Below are positions 16,197-24,363 of a stretch of DNA of 64,000 nucleotides, piece by piece. The notes under the pieces were generated by a model. That model was not told where the DNA came from, searched no databases, and saw nothing but the letters and a program-made list of their open reading frames with translations. Source of the stretch: Candidatus Peribacteria bacterium (GTDB taxonomy: Bacteria > Patescibacteriota > Gracilibacteria > Peribacterales > Peribacteraceae); the NCBI GenBank assembly GCA_023245935.1, contig JAHFJM010000001.1, positions 248,001 to 312,000 of the forward strand, given 5' to 3'. Within the stretch, counting starts at the first letter, position 1. Every line of letters starts with the position of its first letter. A program made the position numbers and the translations under genes.

Positions 16197-17363
16197 CTAT
16201 CTCGCGAGCTTTTCGTGCGATTTGGCTAACTGATGCGCCGCCTGCGCTGCAAGGAGTGAGACTTCTCCTGCCAAAACTGCTGCAGTGATACTCTCTGCAA
16301 GCTGCTGCTTGATCTGCAGCCCGGATTTATTTTTCAGAAGCAGATCGAGACACTGTTTCTGTGTGGGGAGCGTCGTTCCACCACCGCGCACGCCGACGAG
16401 AATGGCAGGAACACGGACGGAGATCTTGAGTCCGCTTCCGGTTTCCTCCACGGTTGTATCAGTGAGCGATCCTTCGACGGTGTGTGCGATGTCTTGCCCC
16501 GCTCCGAGGTAGAGCGCTGCAATGATGTTCGCGGCGTGAAGATTGCTGCCGAGTGCCCCCGCAAGCGTCGAACCGTGCGTGAGCTTCGCATCAGCAACCT
16601 GCTTCATCGCCTCCGGTGTCGTTTTCAGAATGTCTGCGACTGTTTCTTTGCTCAGCATCACGCTCGCATGCACCTCGAATCCGCGACCGAGATCGTGCGT
16701 GCGTTTGCTCGGTTTCTTGTCGCTGTCGACGTTTCCTGCAACGGTGATGCAACGAATACCTTCGACGTTGGTAGTTGCCCAATCTGCAATCGCTTGCGCC
16801 GCAATCGTCACCATATTCATACCCATCGCTTCGTCCGTATCGCAGGCAATCGTGAGGAACACGTACTGTTTCTGCAGATCGATCGTGTACGACAGCACGG
16901 TGAGGTGATTGCTCGTTGCCTGTGCGACTGCTTTCCATGCTGCTTCGTTCTTTCGTATCGCATCGACAAGCTCCTGCACTTTCGTGGATGAACTCGCGCG
17001 AAATGCAATCGACCTCGTGATGCCGTGATGGATTGTCTTTGTGATCGTCACCCCTGCAGCCGACACTGCTTTGCATCCTCTGTTCACACTCGCAACGAGT
17101 GCGCCTTCGGTGGTTGCCAGTGGCAGATGCAATTCGGTACTGTGATTATTCGAGAACGTCAGCGTGAGTGGTCCCGCGTACCCCACCGGAACCGACACTG
17201 TCCCGAACATCTGCTCGCAGTTTTTCTTCTCGCTCTCACCGATTGTGTGTTCTCTCGGTTCGAGATGCTTGAGGTCGACTCCGAGTTCGCGTTCGATCAG
17301 CGTTCGGCGCTGGTTGATGCGCTGCAGCGAGCTGAGTTGGTCGGGGAGGTTTCTCAAATCCAT
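16197..17363 (-). CDS. 3-hydroxy-3-methylglutaryl-CoA reductase, class I
   Basis: Reduces HMG-CoA to mevalonate with NAD(P)H. 388 residues from the ATG at 17363. Seen: VPVGYAGPLTL, the catalytic Glu in TEGALVASVNRGCKA, DTDEAMGMNMV, the Lys region NVDSDKKPSKRTHDLGRG, HTVEGSLTDTTVEETG, and the C-terminal catalytic His in LAKSHEKLAR, as in class I enzymes. A -10 TATTCT ends 6 bases before the ATG. The longer in-frame N-terminus comes from a repeat element (17377-17478) and is rejected. No N-terminal membrane domain, as in prokaryotic enzymes. Confidence 0.92.
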   Translation of the reverse strand: MDLRNLPDQLSSLQRINQRRTLIERELGVDLKHLEPREHTIGESEKKNCEQMFGTVSVPVGYAGPLTLTFSNNHSTELHLPLATTEGALVASVNRGCKAVSAAGVTITKTIHHGITRSIAFRASSSTKVQELVDAIRKNEAAWKAVAQATSNHLTVLSYTIDLQKQYVFLTIACDTDEAMGMNMVTIAAQAIADWATTNVEGIRCITVAGNVDSDKKPSKRTHDLGRGFEVHASVMLSKETVADILKTTPEAMKQVADAKLTHGSTLAGALGSNLHAANIIAALYLGAGQDIAHTVEGSLTDTTVEETGSGLKISVRVPAILVGVRGGGTTLPTQKQCLDLLLKNKSGLQIKQQLAESITAAVLAGEVSLLAAQAAHQLAKSHEKLAR

Positions 17364-17376
17364 GAGAGCAGAATAT

Positions 17377-17478
17377 GTTCTTTCTTTGTTCGTGCAAAGA
17401 AAGAACCAAAGAAAGCACGGCGCGCCGATGCCCACCAGCTCACCCCCACCTGCGGCGCGCGCCACCCCTTGGATGCTT
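17377..17478. repeat. Dispersed structured repeat A, copy 1
   Basis: A 100-base element shared with 30269-30370. It has a 5' hairpin (GTTCTTTCTTTG/CAAAGAAAGAAC, 12 bp), then a GC-rich hairpin (GGCGCGC.../GCGCGCC) with near-identical text ACCCCCACCTG and CGCGCGCCACCCCTT. It lies between the mvd stop and the hmgR -10 box. The first hairpin keeps pairing in both copies despite different bases. Confidence 0.75.
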
Positions 17479-17480
17479 AT

Positions 17481-18485
17481 TTACTTCTCTACGAGGTGGG
17501 ATGACTTTCCTGTTTTAGCTTTGAACATAATGCAATCTTTTTGCCTTCCCGCGAATGCTTCCACTGCTTCTCTACTGTCTTCTGTACAGATCAGATGCAC
17601 GGTCGGACCGGCATCCATCGTGAAGAGCACCTGTAATTTTTCGCGATCCCTCAGCGTTTTAATATCGTCGATGATTCTGTGTGTTGCATCCGAGAGATAG
17701 CGAAGCGGCGGATTTTGTGTCTCCATCACGTGGTGCATGTCGAGCGAATCTTCCTCCGAAACTGTTTGGAGTTTTTCAAAGTCTTTTCTTTGGATCGCAT
17801 CGATGCATTCACGCATGCGTCTCGGAATTTGCCGAATGCGCTCGGCAAACAGAGGGCTTGTGGTTGCCTTTGCATGCCCTTCTGTCGATCCAACTTTCTT
17901 CTCTTCCCTGCTCGGGACGAGGATGATGTCATGCAGCATCCAGTGCTCTTCGCTTGCAATCTGTCTTCCGTAGGCAGAGCCGATTCCTTCACCGTGGTTC
18001 TCCAGCGCAACGTATCCTCCGAAGGAATTTCGCGCTCCCGATCCGGATCCCAGTCTTCCGATGATGCTCACCTCTTCGCGTGTCAGTGCTTTGCCCCGAA
18101 CGAGAGCCGCATACGCCTCCGCAAGGCAGCTGAAGACCGCAGCAGACGATGCGATGCCGATCGATGGAGGGATACCCGAATGAATGGTGATCGAAATTTC
18201 TTCGGGAAGTTCCTGCGTTCGTCCGATGCTCCGCAAAAATTTTTTCGTCAGTGTCCAGTGTTTCTTCAGCCGATCGACCGATGCTTCCGTCTGAAGTTTT
18301 TCGATGCCGTCGTGATCGTACGAACGAATAGACAATACTTCAGAAGAGTCGACTGTCGCACTGACCGTCGGAAAATCCAGCACCATCGACAATGAGTCCG
18401 CTGCAGGCAGACGAAGCTCGTCATCGCGGTTTCCCCAATATTTGATGAGAGCGATGTTGGGTGATGATTGTGCAATAATGCTCAT
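17481..18485 (-). CDS. Diphosphomevalonate (or phosphomevalonate) decarboxylase
   Basis: GHMP-fold decarboxylase of 334 residues giving isopentenyl (di)phosphate. Seen: SSPNIALIKYWGNRDDELRL, the ATP-binding segment IPPSIGIASSAAVFSCLAEAYA, LGSGSGARNSFGGYVAL with the conserved catalytic Arg, and the catalytic Asp in FTMDAGPTVHLIC. The KYWG motif favours the classical diphosphomevalonate enzyme. Because no phosphomevalonate kinase is seen here, a phosphomevalonate-decarboxylase activity remains possible. It starts 24 bases after the mevalonate kinase stop. A candidate -10 TACTCT lies 11 bases before the ATG, but co-transcription is equally likely. Confidence 0.88.
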   Translation of the reverse strand: MSIIAQSSPNIALIKYWGNRDDELRLPAADSLSMVLDFPTVSATVDSSEVLSIRSYDHDGIEKLQTEASVDRLKKHWTLTKKFLRSIGRTQELPEEISITIHSGIPPSIGIASSAAVFSCLAEAYAALVRGKALTREEVSIIGRLGSGSGARNSFGGYVALENHGEGIGSAYGRQIASEEHWMLHDIILVPSREEKKVGSTEGHAKATTSPLFAERIRQIPRRMRECIDAIQRKDFEKLQTVSEEDSLDMHHVMETQNPPLRYLSDATHRIIDDIKTLRDREKLQVLFTMDAGPTVHLICTEDSREAVEAFAGRQKDCIMFKAKTGKSSHLVEK

Positions 18486-18509
18486 GGAAGAACAGAAGAG
18501 TATCGGAAT

Positions 18510-19313
18510 TCATGCAGGCAGCACCAGCACCATCCCTCCCCCTCCCGTTCGCCCTCCCGCGCCAAGCACTTTCGCACTGCCGCCACGATGTTCAATATCC
18601 GCAATCACTCGCTGCGTTTCTTTCAGCACAACGCCGAGTGTGATCTGCGCTCGGTGGTGATCACGCATCACCGTCTTGATCGATTCGTCTGCGAGAATTC
18701 TCTCCGTACAGGCACCGATTATTTCGATTGCGTTTCGGGTTTCCGGTTCACCCGCTTCATATCGTGCTCGTACCCAAGCGACAAGTTCGGGTGTTGCTTC
18801 GTTCGGCTTTCCGGTATCGATGAGCCGCATGTTCTGCAGAAGATTTTTTGGCAGATCGATCACGGTTGGCGTCGTATCTTTCGCAAACAGGATCGGCTTT
18901 TCCTCCCAAATCACTGCGAAGTCGATGCCGCTGTGTCCGGGGTTCAGTTCATCTTCCAGCTCACGTGCGATACTTTCTGAATCAGGTCCGACAATGCAGC
19001 GGCACATTGCAATGATCAGTGCGGTCGACGAGCCCATGCCTTTGCCGAGCGGCAATTTGTTTTCGATTGTCAGTGTGCCGGAAATATTTTTCGTTCTTTC
19101 GACGATCTTCTGTGCGATTTTTTTCGCATAGTCTTTCCAAGTCACATCAATATTTTTTTCAGCCCAGACAATCGTCATGCCATCATTCTTTTGGCTTTCC
19201 TCCAACATTACTTTTACTCTCAATTCCGACGGTATCGCTATACCACTCTTGCCAAACAGCACGGCATACTCGCCACTCAGAATGATCTTGCCGGAGGCGG
19301 ATGCGGAACGCAT
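18510..19313 (-). CDS. Mevalonate kinase (GHMP family)
   Basis: Phosphorylates mevalonate. 267 residues, somewhat shorter than usual. Seen: ASGKIILSGEYAVLFGKSGIA at the N-terminus, the GHMP ATP loop PLGKGMGSSTALI, NPGHSGIDFAVIW carrying the catalytic Asp, and the C-terminal glycine motif LGAGGRTGGGGMV. A -10 TAGAAT ends 9 bases before the ATG at 19313. Upstream of the decarboxylase in the same direction. A second kinase of this family for phosphomevalonate is absent from the window. Confidence 0.88.
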   Translation of the reverse strand: MRSASASGKIILSGEYAVLFGKSGIAIPSELRVKVMLEESQKNDGMTIVWAEKNIDVTWKDYAKKIAQKIVERTKNISGTLTIENKLPLGKGMGSSTALIIAMCRCIVGPDSESIARELEDELNPGHSGIDFAVIWEEKPILFAKDTTPTVIDLPKNLLQNMRLIDTGKPNEATPELVAWVRARYEAGEPETRNAIEIIGACTERILADESIKTVMRDHHRAQITLGVVLKETQRVIADIEHRGGSAKVLGAGGRTGGGGMVLVLPA

Positions 19314-19336
19314 GTCGCCACTATTCTATGCTGTAT

Positions 19337-19972
19337 TTACGATTTCGGCAGATGAAGCGTAATACCCAGAAGATTCCCGACGCGGAGAGTCGTTGCGATC
19401 ATGTCTTGCTTAATTTGGAGGAGGGTCTCGGCTTCCGGGTCAGTGACACTGACAAACTCGGATGCACTCCGTTTTGCCAATCCCCGCTTCGAGAAAATTT
19501 CCCGTACACGTTGCACGATAATGCTCTTCACGATGTGGATGATGATATTGACACGATCGATTTCGTTGAGACTCTGCATCATCATGACTCGTTGTGTGAT
19601 TTCCCTCCGAATGGAGTGCAGATTTTCTGCAGTGAATTCAATTTCCTCACCCATTTTTAGCACGATCCCTCTGAAAATATTCAGTGCAATATTCTCAATA
19701 GCATTGAGTGGAGGGGATTTTGTTCCTGCGGCATCCAAAATTTGGACGAAGTTTCTTTCCATAAATCGATCAGGGCTGGTCTGTTCAAGGACAGTTGCTC
19801 CTTTTTGCAAAATTTCTCTCTCCTGCCTTGATGCAACGATTGACAATGAATCTGTTCGACCTTGTTTACTGAAATAGAGTCCGATTGATAGGCGCTTCAT
19901 GGCGCACGTAAGACTTGTTGGTGCTGGTTCCTGTAGTGCATCTGTTGCCAGAGATTCCACATCAAGCTGCAT
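19337..19972 (-). CDS. Hypothetical protein in the mevalonate island
   Basis: A 211-residue, mainly helical soluble protein, not recognised. Features: a lysine/glutamate-rich middle (SRQEREILQKGATVLEQTSP), a long helix with VMMMQSLNEIDRVNIIIHIVKSIIV, and a C-terminal DPEAETLLQIKQDMIATTL. A consensus -10 TATAAT ends exactly 6 bases before the ATG, so it has its own leaderless promoter. It is more A+T-rich than its neighbours by eye, which may mean later arrival. It sits between uppS and mvk on the same strand. Confidence 0.6.
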   Translation of the reverse strand: MQLDVESLATDALQEPAPTSLTCAMKRLSIGLYFSKQGRTDSLSIVASRQEREILQKGATVLEQTSPDRFMERNFVQILDAAGTKSPPLNAIENIALNIFRGIVLKMGEEIEFTAENLHSIRREITQRVMMMQSLNEIDRVNIIIHIVKSIIVQRVREIFSKRGLAKRSASEFVSVTDPEAETLLQIKQDMIATTLRVGNLLGITLHLPKS

Positions 19973-20024
19973 GGAAAAATTATAATATAAAATTTTTATT
20001 CGTCAATCATATTCTCTATGGTTT

Positions 20025-20720
20025 CTACCCTCCAAACCTCCTCTTCCTCCTCTCATACTCCTTCACCGCTTCATCCAAGTCTCCAATTCCTATGTCCGGG
20101 AAGTACTTCGGGCTGAAGATCCACTCGCTGTACGCACTCTGCCACAGGAAGAAATTACTCGTACGCTGTTCGCCGGAAGACCGGAAAATAAGATCAATTT
20201 CGGGGAGTTCGGGGTGATCGAGATGCTCTGCGATATTTTTTTCCGAGATTGGCGCCGACGATGTTCCTTGTGTTTGCAGTAATTTCCCCATCGCACGTAC
20301 CACTTCGTCTTTCCCGCCGTAATCCACCGCAAGGTGCAGTGTGAATTCTGTTTCGTTCTTCGTTTCCTCCTCTGTTTCCTCAATCATTTTTTTCAGTGAT
20401 GCGGGAATGCGATCGCGGCGACCTGAATGCACGAAGCGCGTTTTGTTTTCCTTCAGTCCATACTTCTCTTTTCGGAGATAGTCTTCGAGCATCGTCATGA
20501 GCATCGAGATTTCTTTCTCGTCACGTTTCCAGTTCTCGGTCGAGAAACACCAGACGGTTAGAATGCCGATGCGCGGATCGTTCCTGCACCAGTCCGTGAG
20601 TGTGCGGAAGTTCTCGATCGCTTTCTCATGCCCTTTCCAGACCGCTTCCAACTTATGTTCCCGTGCCCAGCGGCGGTTGCCGTCGGGGATGATCGCAAGG
20701 TGAAGTAACTCTTTTTTCAT
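20025..20720 (-). CDS. uppS: Isoprenyl transferase (undecaprenyl diphosphate synthase, cis-type)
   Basis: Extends farnesyl diphosphate with isopentenyl diphosphate in cis to make the C55 lipid carrier. 231 residues. Seen: HLAIIPDGNRRWAREHK with the catalytic Asp, GHEKAIENFRTLTDWC, VWCFSTENWKRDEKEI, FVHSGRRDRIPASL, LAVDYGGKDEV, and the C-terminal IDLIFRSSGEQRTSNFFLWQ with the substrate-binding Arg residues. The start overlaps the idi stop as ATGA. The carrier lipid it makes is what the many glycosyltransferases in this window would use. A farnesyl diphosphate synthase is not in the window. Confidence 0.93.
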   Translation of the reverse strand: MKKELLHLAIIPDGNRRWAREHKLEAVWKGHEKAIENFRTLTDWCRNDPRIGILTVWCFSTENWKRDEKEISMLMTMLEDYLRKEKYGLKENKTRFVHSGRRDRIPASLKKMIEETEEETKNETEFTLHLAVDYGGKDEVVRAMGKLLQTQGTSSAPISEKNIAEHLDHPELPEIDLIFRSSGEQRTSNFFLWQSAYSEWIFSPKYFPDIGIGDLDEAVKEYERRKRRFGG

Positions 20721-21247
20721 TGGGTGAGGCAGAAAGTCGCTTTCGGAAGTCCGAGATGAAACCATGGAGCATAGAGATCTTTCTTTGCTTCCATCTCCGA
20801 TTGCAGTGACCGAAGATCGATCCACTTCCACTCTGCGACTTCATCGGGATTCGGCTGCACCGCTGTATCTTCCGTCGCGGTTCCGGTGAGAATCGTATCG
20901 TACTCATGTTCAAGCCCCTGTCTACTCGGGTCGAGCGCACGGTAGACAAACGATGGTCCTTCCCGAAGGGCAACGGTGAAACCAAGCTCCTCTCGTAATC
21001 TTCTCTGCCCTGCTTCACTCGCGGTCTCGCCTCGCATCGGATGGCTGCAGCACGTGTTCGCCCAAATCATCGGCCAGAGCATTTTTTTCGCGGATCGGCG
21101 CTGGATCAACGTCTTTGTGTGATCCGGATTGAAAACGTACACCGAAAACGCTCTGTGGAGCGCCCCTGCTCCCGTGTGAGCGGAAAGCAGATCGACATCC
21201 CCAAGATCCTTGCCGGTTTCATCGCAATGGATGACGGTGCGTGTCAT
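20717..21247 (-). CDS. idi: Isopentenyl-diphosphate delta-isomerase, type I (Nudix)
   Basis: Interconverts IPP and DMAPP. 176 residues. Seen: HRAFSVYVFNPD, the catalytic Cys in WANTCCSHP, the Nudix-like stretch ETASEAGQRRLREELGF, the catalytic Glu in EYDTILTG, EVAEWKWID and YAPWF. The ATG at 21247 is chosen over the TTG 6 bases upstream: a -10 TACACT ends exactly 6 bases before it. Head of an idi-uppS unit (ATGA overlap). Type I isomerase with an archaeal-like upper pathway makes the island mosaic. Confidence 0.92.
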   Translation of the reverse strand: MTRTVIHCDETGKDLGDVDLLSAHTGAGALHRAFSVYVFNPDHTKTLIQRRSAKKMLWPMIWANTCCSHPMRGETASEAGQRRLREELGFTVALREGPSFVYRALDPSRQGLEHEYDTILTGTATEDTAVQPNPDEVAEWKWIDLRSLQSEMEAKKDLYAPWFHLGLPKATFCLTQ

Positions 21248-21292
21248 ACGCAAAGTGTATACCTGGTTTACACCTCCGAATAAGGAAGAAGG

Positions 21293-21523
21293 CTACTGAG
21301 CGGGTCTTCGCACTCTCTTCAGACCGAATCTGCCTACTGCAATCGTTGAAAGAAGATTATGCATTTCTCTCGTGTTACTCTCGACCAAAATGTGCGGAAG
21401 ACGGGAGGGATCACGATCGATGACAACATCGTGAGTGTGAGGAACGACCATACGCAATATGGATACCATTTGTCCTTCATCTCCCACCAAATCCTCAGGT
21501 ACTTCGTATCGTAGAATTTCCAT
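21293..21523 (-). CDS. Hypothetical small protein
   Basis: About 76 residues from the ATG at 21523 (MEILRYEVPEDLVGDEG...), acidic at the N-terminus and basic at the C-terminus (GRFGLKRVRRPAQ). No family recognised. A -10 TAAAAT (21531-21536) ends 7 bases before this ATG, which is why it is preferred over the ATG at 21532 that overlaps the box. The promoter area is very A+T-rich. Stop lies 45 bases before the idi start on the same strand. Confidence 0.5.
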   Translation of the reverse strand: MEILRYEVPEDLVGDEGQMVSILRMVVPHTHDVVIDRDPSRLPHILVESNTREMHNLLSTIAVGRFGLKRVRRPAQ

Positions 21524-21546
21524 AACGTACATTTTAAATTAAATTA

Positions 21547-22257
21547 TTATTTTGTCAATCTTTTCCTCACCATCTCAGCTGCTTTAAAGAGGCTTTCGAA
21601 GGTTCCTGCATCGATCCACTCCTCTTTCAGCATCATCCCGACTGCTTGTCCTTTCTCCGCATACCAACGGCTGACATCGGTGATCTCGAGCTCGCCTCTC
21701 GGAGAAGGTTTCATGTTTTTGATGAAGGCATAGCAGCCGTTGTCGTAGACGTAGCAGCCGGTCACTGCGAGATTCGTCTTCGGTTGTACGGGCTTTTCTT
21801 CGATTGAATCAACGCGGTTGCCTTTCACCGTTGCGACGCCGAAGCGCTCCGGATCATGCACTTCTTTCAGGAACAGATGTGCACCGCTTTTGAAGGATTT
21901 GATGACGGACGAGAGATCATCGAAAAAGATGTTGTCGCCGAGGATGGCGCAGATACTGTCACCGCTTGCGAAGCTCTCCGTCAGCCCCAGAGCCTGCGCG
22001 ATGCCCTTTGGCTTATCTTGCACGCAGTAGTGGAATGTGCACCCGAAGCGACTGCCGCTCCCGAGGAACGCAGCCATTTGATCCATATGTTCATTGCCGG
22101 TGACGATGGCGATGTCCGTAATGCCCGCATCCAGAAGCGTTTGGAGCGGGTAGAGAATCAGCGGTTTGTTGTACACGGGCAGCAAGCTCTTGTTTGTGAT
22201 GTCGGTGAGGGGTTTCAGTCTCGAACCGCTCCCGCCGCAGATGAGGATGCCTTTCAT
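21547..22257 (-). CDS. Sugar-nucleotidyltransferase, RmlA/GlmU-N-like
   Basis: A 236-residue nucleotidyltransferase likely activating a sugar-1-phosphate (probably glucose-1-phosphate with dTTP, given the rmlB-like gene opposite). Seen: the signature GGSGSRLKPLTDITNKSLLPVYNKPLI, the nucleotide/metal motif ILGDNIFF, the sugar-binding EKP loop SIEEKPVQPKTN, and GELEITDV. Divergent from the dehydratase gene with a 45-base shared promoter region. A CATACT box ends 6 bases before the ATG. In-frame sequence upstream of this ATG overlaps the divergent gene and is not part of the protein. Confidence 0.9.
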   Translation of the reverse strand: MKGILICGGSGSRLKPLTDITNKSLLPVYNKPLILYPLQTLLDAGITDIAIVTGNEHMDQMAAFLGSGSRFGCTFHYCVQDKPKGIAQALGLTESFASGDSICAILGDNIFFDDLSSVIKSFKSGAHLFLKEVHDPERFGVATVKGNRVDSIEEKPVQPKTNLAVTGCYVYDNGCYAFIKNMKPSPRGELEITDVSRWYAEKGQAVGMMLKEEWIDAGTFESLFKAAEMVRKRLTK

Positions 22258-22302
22258 GGCTGAAGTATGACATTTTCTCCGCCTTCTTGCTAGAATGGCA
22301 TC

Positions 22303-23256
22303 ATGAAACTTCTGGTGACCGGCGGTGCCGGCTTCATCGGCTCCCACTTCGTGCTCCGTCACGTTGCCGCTCACCCGAAAGACACACTCGTTGTGCTCGA
22401 CAAGCTGACGTACGCGGCGGATAAGCGTTTTCTGGATTCGGTTCTGGAAAAAATCACGTTCGTTGAGGGCGATATTGCTGATACAAAGCTCGTGAGAGAA
22501 CTTGTGGCAACGTATCGAATCGATACGATCATTGATTTTGCCGCAGAGACGCACGTCGACAGAAGCATCTCCGATCCGTTTCCGTTCCTGCATACGAATG
22601 TGCTCGGTGTCGCGAGCCTGATCGAAGTGTGCAAAGCACATCCGTCGATTCGATTTCTGCATGTCTCGACCGACGAAGTGTACGGAGATTTGGATGACGA
22701 CGATCCTCCGAATGGAGTCGGTGACCCGCTCCGGCCGAGTTCTCCCTATGCCGCGAGCAAGGCTTCGGGCGATCTTCTGATCCAGGCTGCGGCACGCACG
22801 TATGGCATCAAAGCGGCGATTTCGCGTTGCACGAATAACTTCGGTCCACATCAGGCGAACGAAAAATTTATTCCGACAGTCATCCGGTGTGCGCTCTTAG
22901 GCAAGCAAATTCCGATCTACGCCGAAGGTAAGAACAAGCGTGATTGGCTCTATGTAACTGATCACTGCGATGCGCTTGAAACGATTCTGACGATTCCCTG
23001 GGCATTTGATGAGTGTCACCTCTTCAACGTCTCGGCGGACAGCGAGAAGAAAAATATCGATGTCGCAAAAGCAATCCTGACGATTCTCAAGAAACCCGAA
23101 AGCCTGCTGTCGTTCGTGAAGGATCGTCCGGGGCATGACTGGCGTTACGCACTTGATTCATCGCCTCTGCGAAAACTTGGTTGGAAGCCGAAGGTCGGCT
23201 TTGAGGAGGGGCTGAAAAAGACCGTGGAGTGGTACAGAAAGCGGTTTGTCGGTTAG
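22303..23256 (+). CDS. dTDP-glucose 4,6-dehydratase-like SDR enzyme
   Basis: A 317-residue extended SDR. Seen: the NAD-binding GGAGFIGSHF, DKLTYAA (typical of RmlB), the catalytic YAASKAS, ETHVDRSI, STDEVYGD with the Asp-Glu pair specific to RmlB dehydratases, and NNFGPHQ. Forms a dTDP-4-keto-6-deoxy-glucose-type intermediate. A -10 TAGAAT with upstream TGC ends exactly 6 bases before the ATG. Its divergent partner is the nucleotidyltransferase at 21547, which fits the first two steps of a deoxysugar route. rmlC/rmlD are not seen. Confidence 0.9.
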   Translation: MKLLVTGGAGFIGSHFVLRHVAAHPKDTLVVLDKLTYAADKRFLDSVLEKITFVEGDIADTKLVRELVATYRIDTIIDFAAETHVDRSISDPFPFLHTNVLGVASLIEVCKAHPSIRFLHVSTDEVYGDLDDDDPPNGVGDPLRPSSPYAASKASGDLLIQAAARTYGIKAAISRCTNNFGPHQANEKFIPTVIRCALLGKQIPIYAEGKNKRDWLYVTDHCDALETILTIPWAFDECHLFNVSADSEKKNIDVAKAILTILKKPESLLSFVKDRPGHDWRYALDSSPLRKLGWKPKVGFEEGLKKTVEWYRKRFVG

Positions 23257-23268
23257 AATCATTGACTC

Positions 23269-24363
23269 ATGCGCATCGTTCTTGCTACCGGCATCTACCC
23301 GCCCGCGATCGGTGGGCCTGCGACGTATTCAGCCGCACTTGCGGAAGAACTCGTGAAGATGGGGCATGAGGTGACAGTGGTGACATATGGAGCGAGTAGC
23401 GATGAGCGGGTAGCGGGTAGTTTTCGAATTCTGTCTGTGGGTCGGCATGGCAATGTGTTCACGCGATGGATGAGGTATGCGAAGGCACTTCGAGAGCATG
23501 GTGAGAATGCCGATGCGATCATTGCGCTGTCATCGGTGAGCTGCGGCATTCCGCTGATTCTTGCGAAACTCAAGAAGCCCAAGAAAATTCTGAGGCTCGG
23601 GGGAGACTTCTTCTGGGAACGGTATACGGACGGCGGTGGGATGAAGAGCCTCCGGGAGTGGTACGCCTCATCCTTCGGGTTTTGGAAGCTTCTGAATGCC
23701 ATCTTCATGAAGACCATTCTTCGATCGTTCGATGCCGTCGTGTACTCGACTGAATTTCAGCGTGCGATTCAGGCTGCGCATTACCGGAACCTTCCACCCG
23801 TTTCTGTGATTGAGAATGCGGCGATTCCCGAGACTGCTCTCCACGTCTCCAGACGGAATCCTCTGCCGCAGGATCCTTTTAGGATTCTCTTCATGGGCAG
23901 ATTCGTTCGGTTCAAGAACCTGCAGACACTTCTCACAGCACTGATGTCTCTTCCGAATGTATGTTTAACATTCGTCGGATCGGGTCCGATGGAGGGGAGT
24001 CTCCGCGCTCGCGCCAAGATTCTCGGGCTCGATGCGCGCGTCACCTTCCGTGCTCCCGTCTCGGGGCAGGAGAAACGACAACTGTTTGGTGAACATGATC
24101 TTCTGATCCTGCCGTCGGTGACGGAGATCAGCCCGAATGTTGCTCTGGAAGCTGTCTTTGCAGGGTTGCCCGTCCTCCTGACCAGCGAGACGGGATTCGC
24201 TCCGATGTCCGGGCTGCGTCTCCGACCGATGAGGTTGTCGCACGAGATAGAGATGGCGATACGGGAATGCATGCAGACGGTTGATGTGCCCAAACGTCAT
24301 GATGCAGTGCGGACGTATCATGAGCTCGCTGCTGATTGGTTGCGACTTCTTTCATCTCTATGA
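23269..24363 (+). CDS. GT4 family glycosyltransferase
   Basis: A 364-residue GT-B enzyme. Seen: N-terminal TGIYPPAIGGPATYSAALAE, the donor domain start FRILFMGRFVRFKNLQTLL, and the second half TEISPNVALEAVFAGLPVLL carrying an E-x7-E-like pair. A -10 TAGAAT overlaps the stop codon of the preceding gene and ends 9 bases before this ATG. First of three adjacent GT4-type genes; the next is joined by an ATGA overlap. Confidence 0.88.
   Translation: MRIVLATGIYPPAIGGPATYSAALAEELVKMGHEVTVVTYGASSDERVAGSFRILSVGRHGNVFTRWMRYAKALREHGENADAIIALSSVSCGIPLILAKLKKPKKILRLGGDFFWERYTDGGGMKSLREWYASSFGFWKLLNAIFMKTILRSFDAVVYSTEFQRAIQAAHYRNLPPVSVIENAAIPETALHVSRRNPLPQDPFRILFMGRFVRFKNLQTLLTALMSLPNVCLTFVGSGPMEGSLRARAKILGLDARVTFRAPVSGQEKRQLFGEHDLLILPSVTEISPNVALEAVFAGLPVLLTSETGFAPMSGLRLRPMRLSHEIEMAIRECMQTVDVPKRHDAVRTYHELAADWLRLLSSL

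Noticed and set aside
16365-16600. Possible split or second HMG-CoA reductase reading frame
   Set aside because: Only a shadow within the intact reductase gene; all catalytic motifs are in one frame.
22258-22851. In-frame extension of the RmlA-like gene
   Set aside because: Antisense to the dehydratase gene; homology starts at the ATG at 22257.
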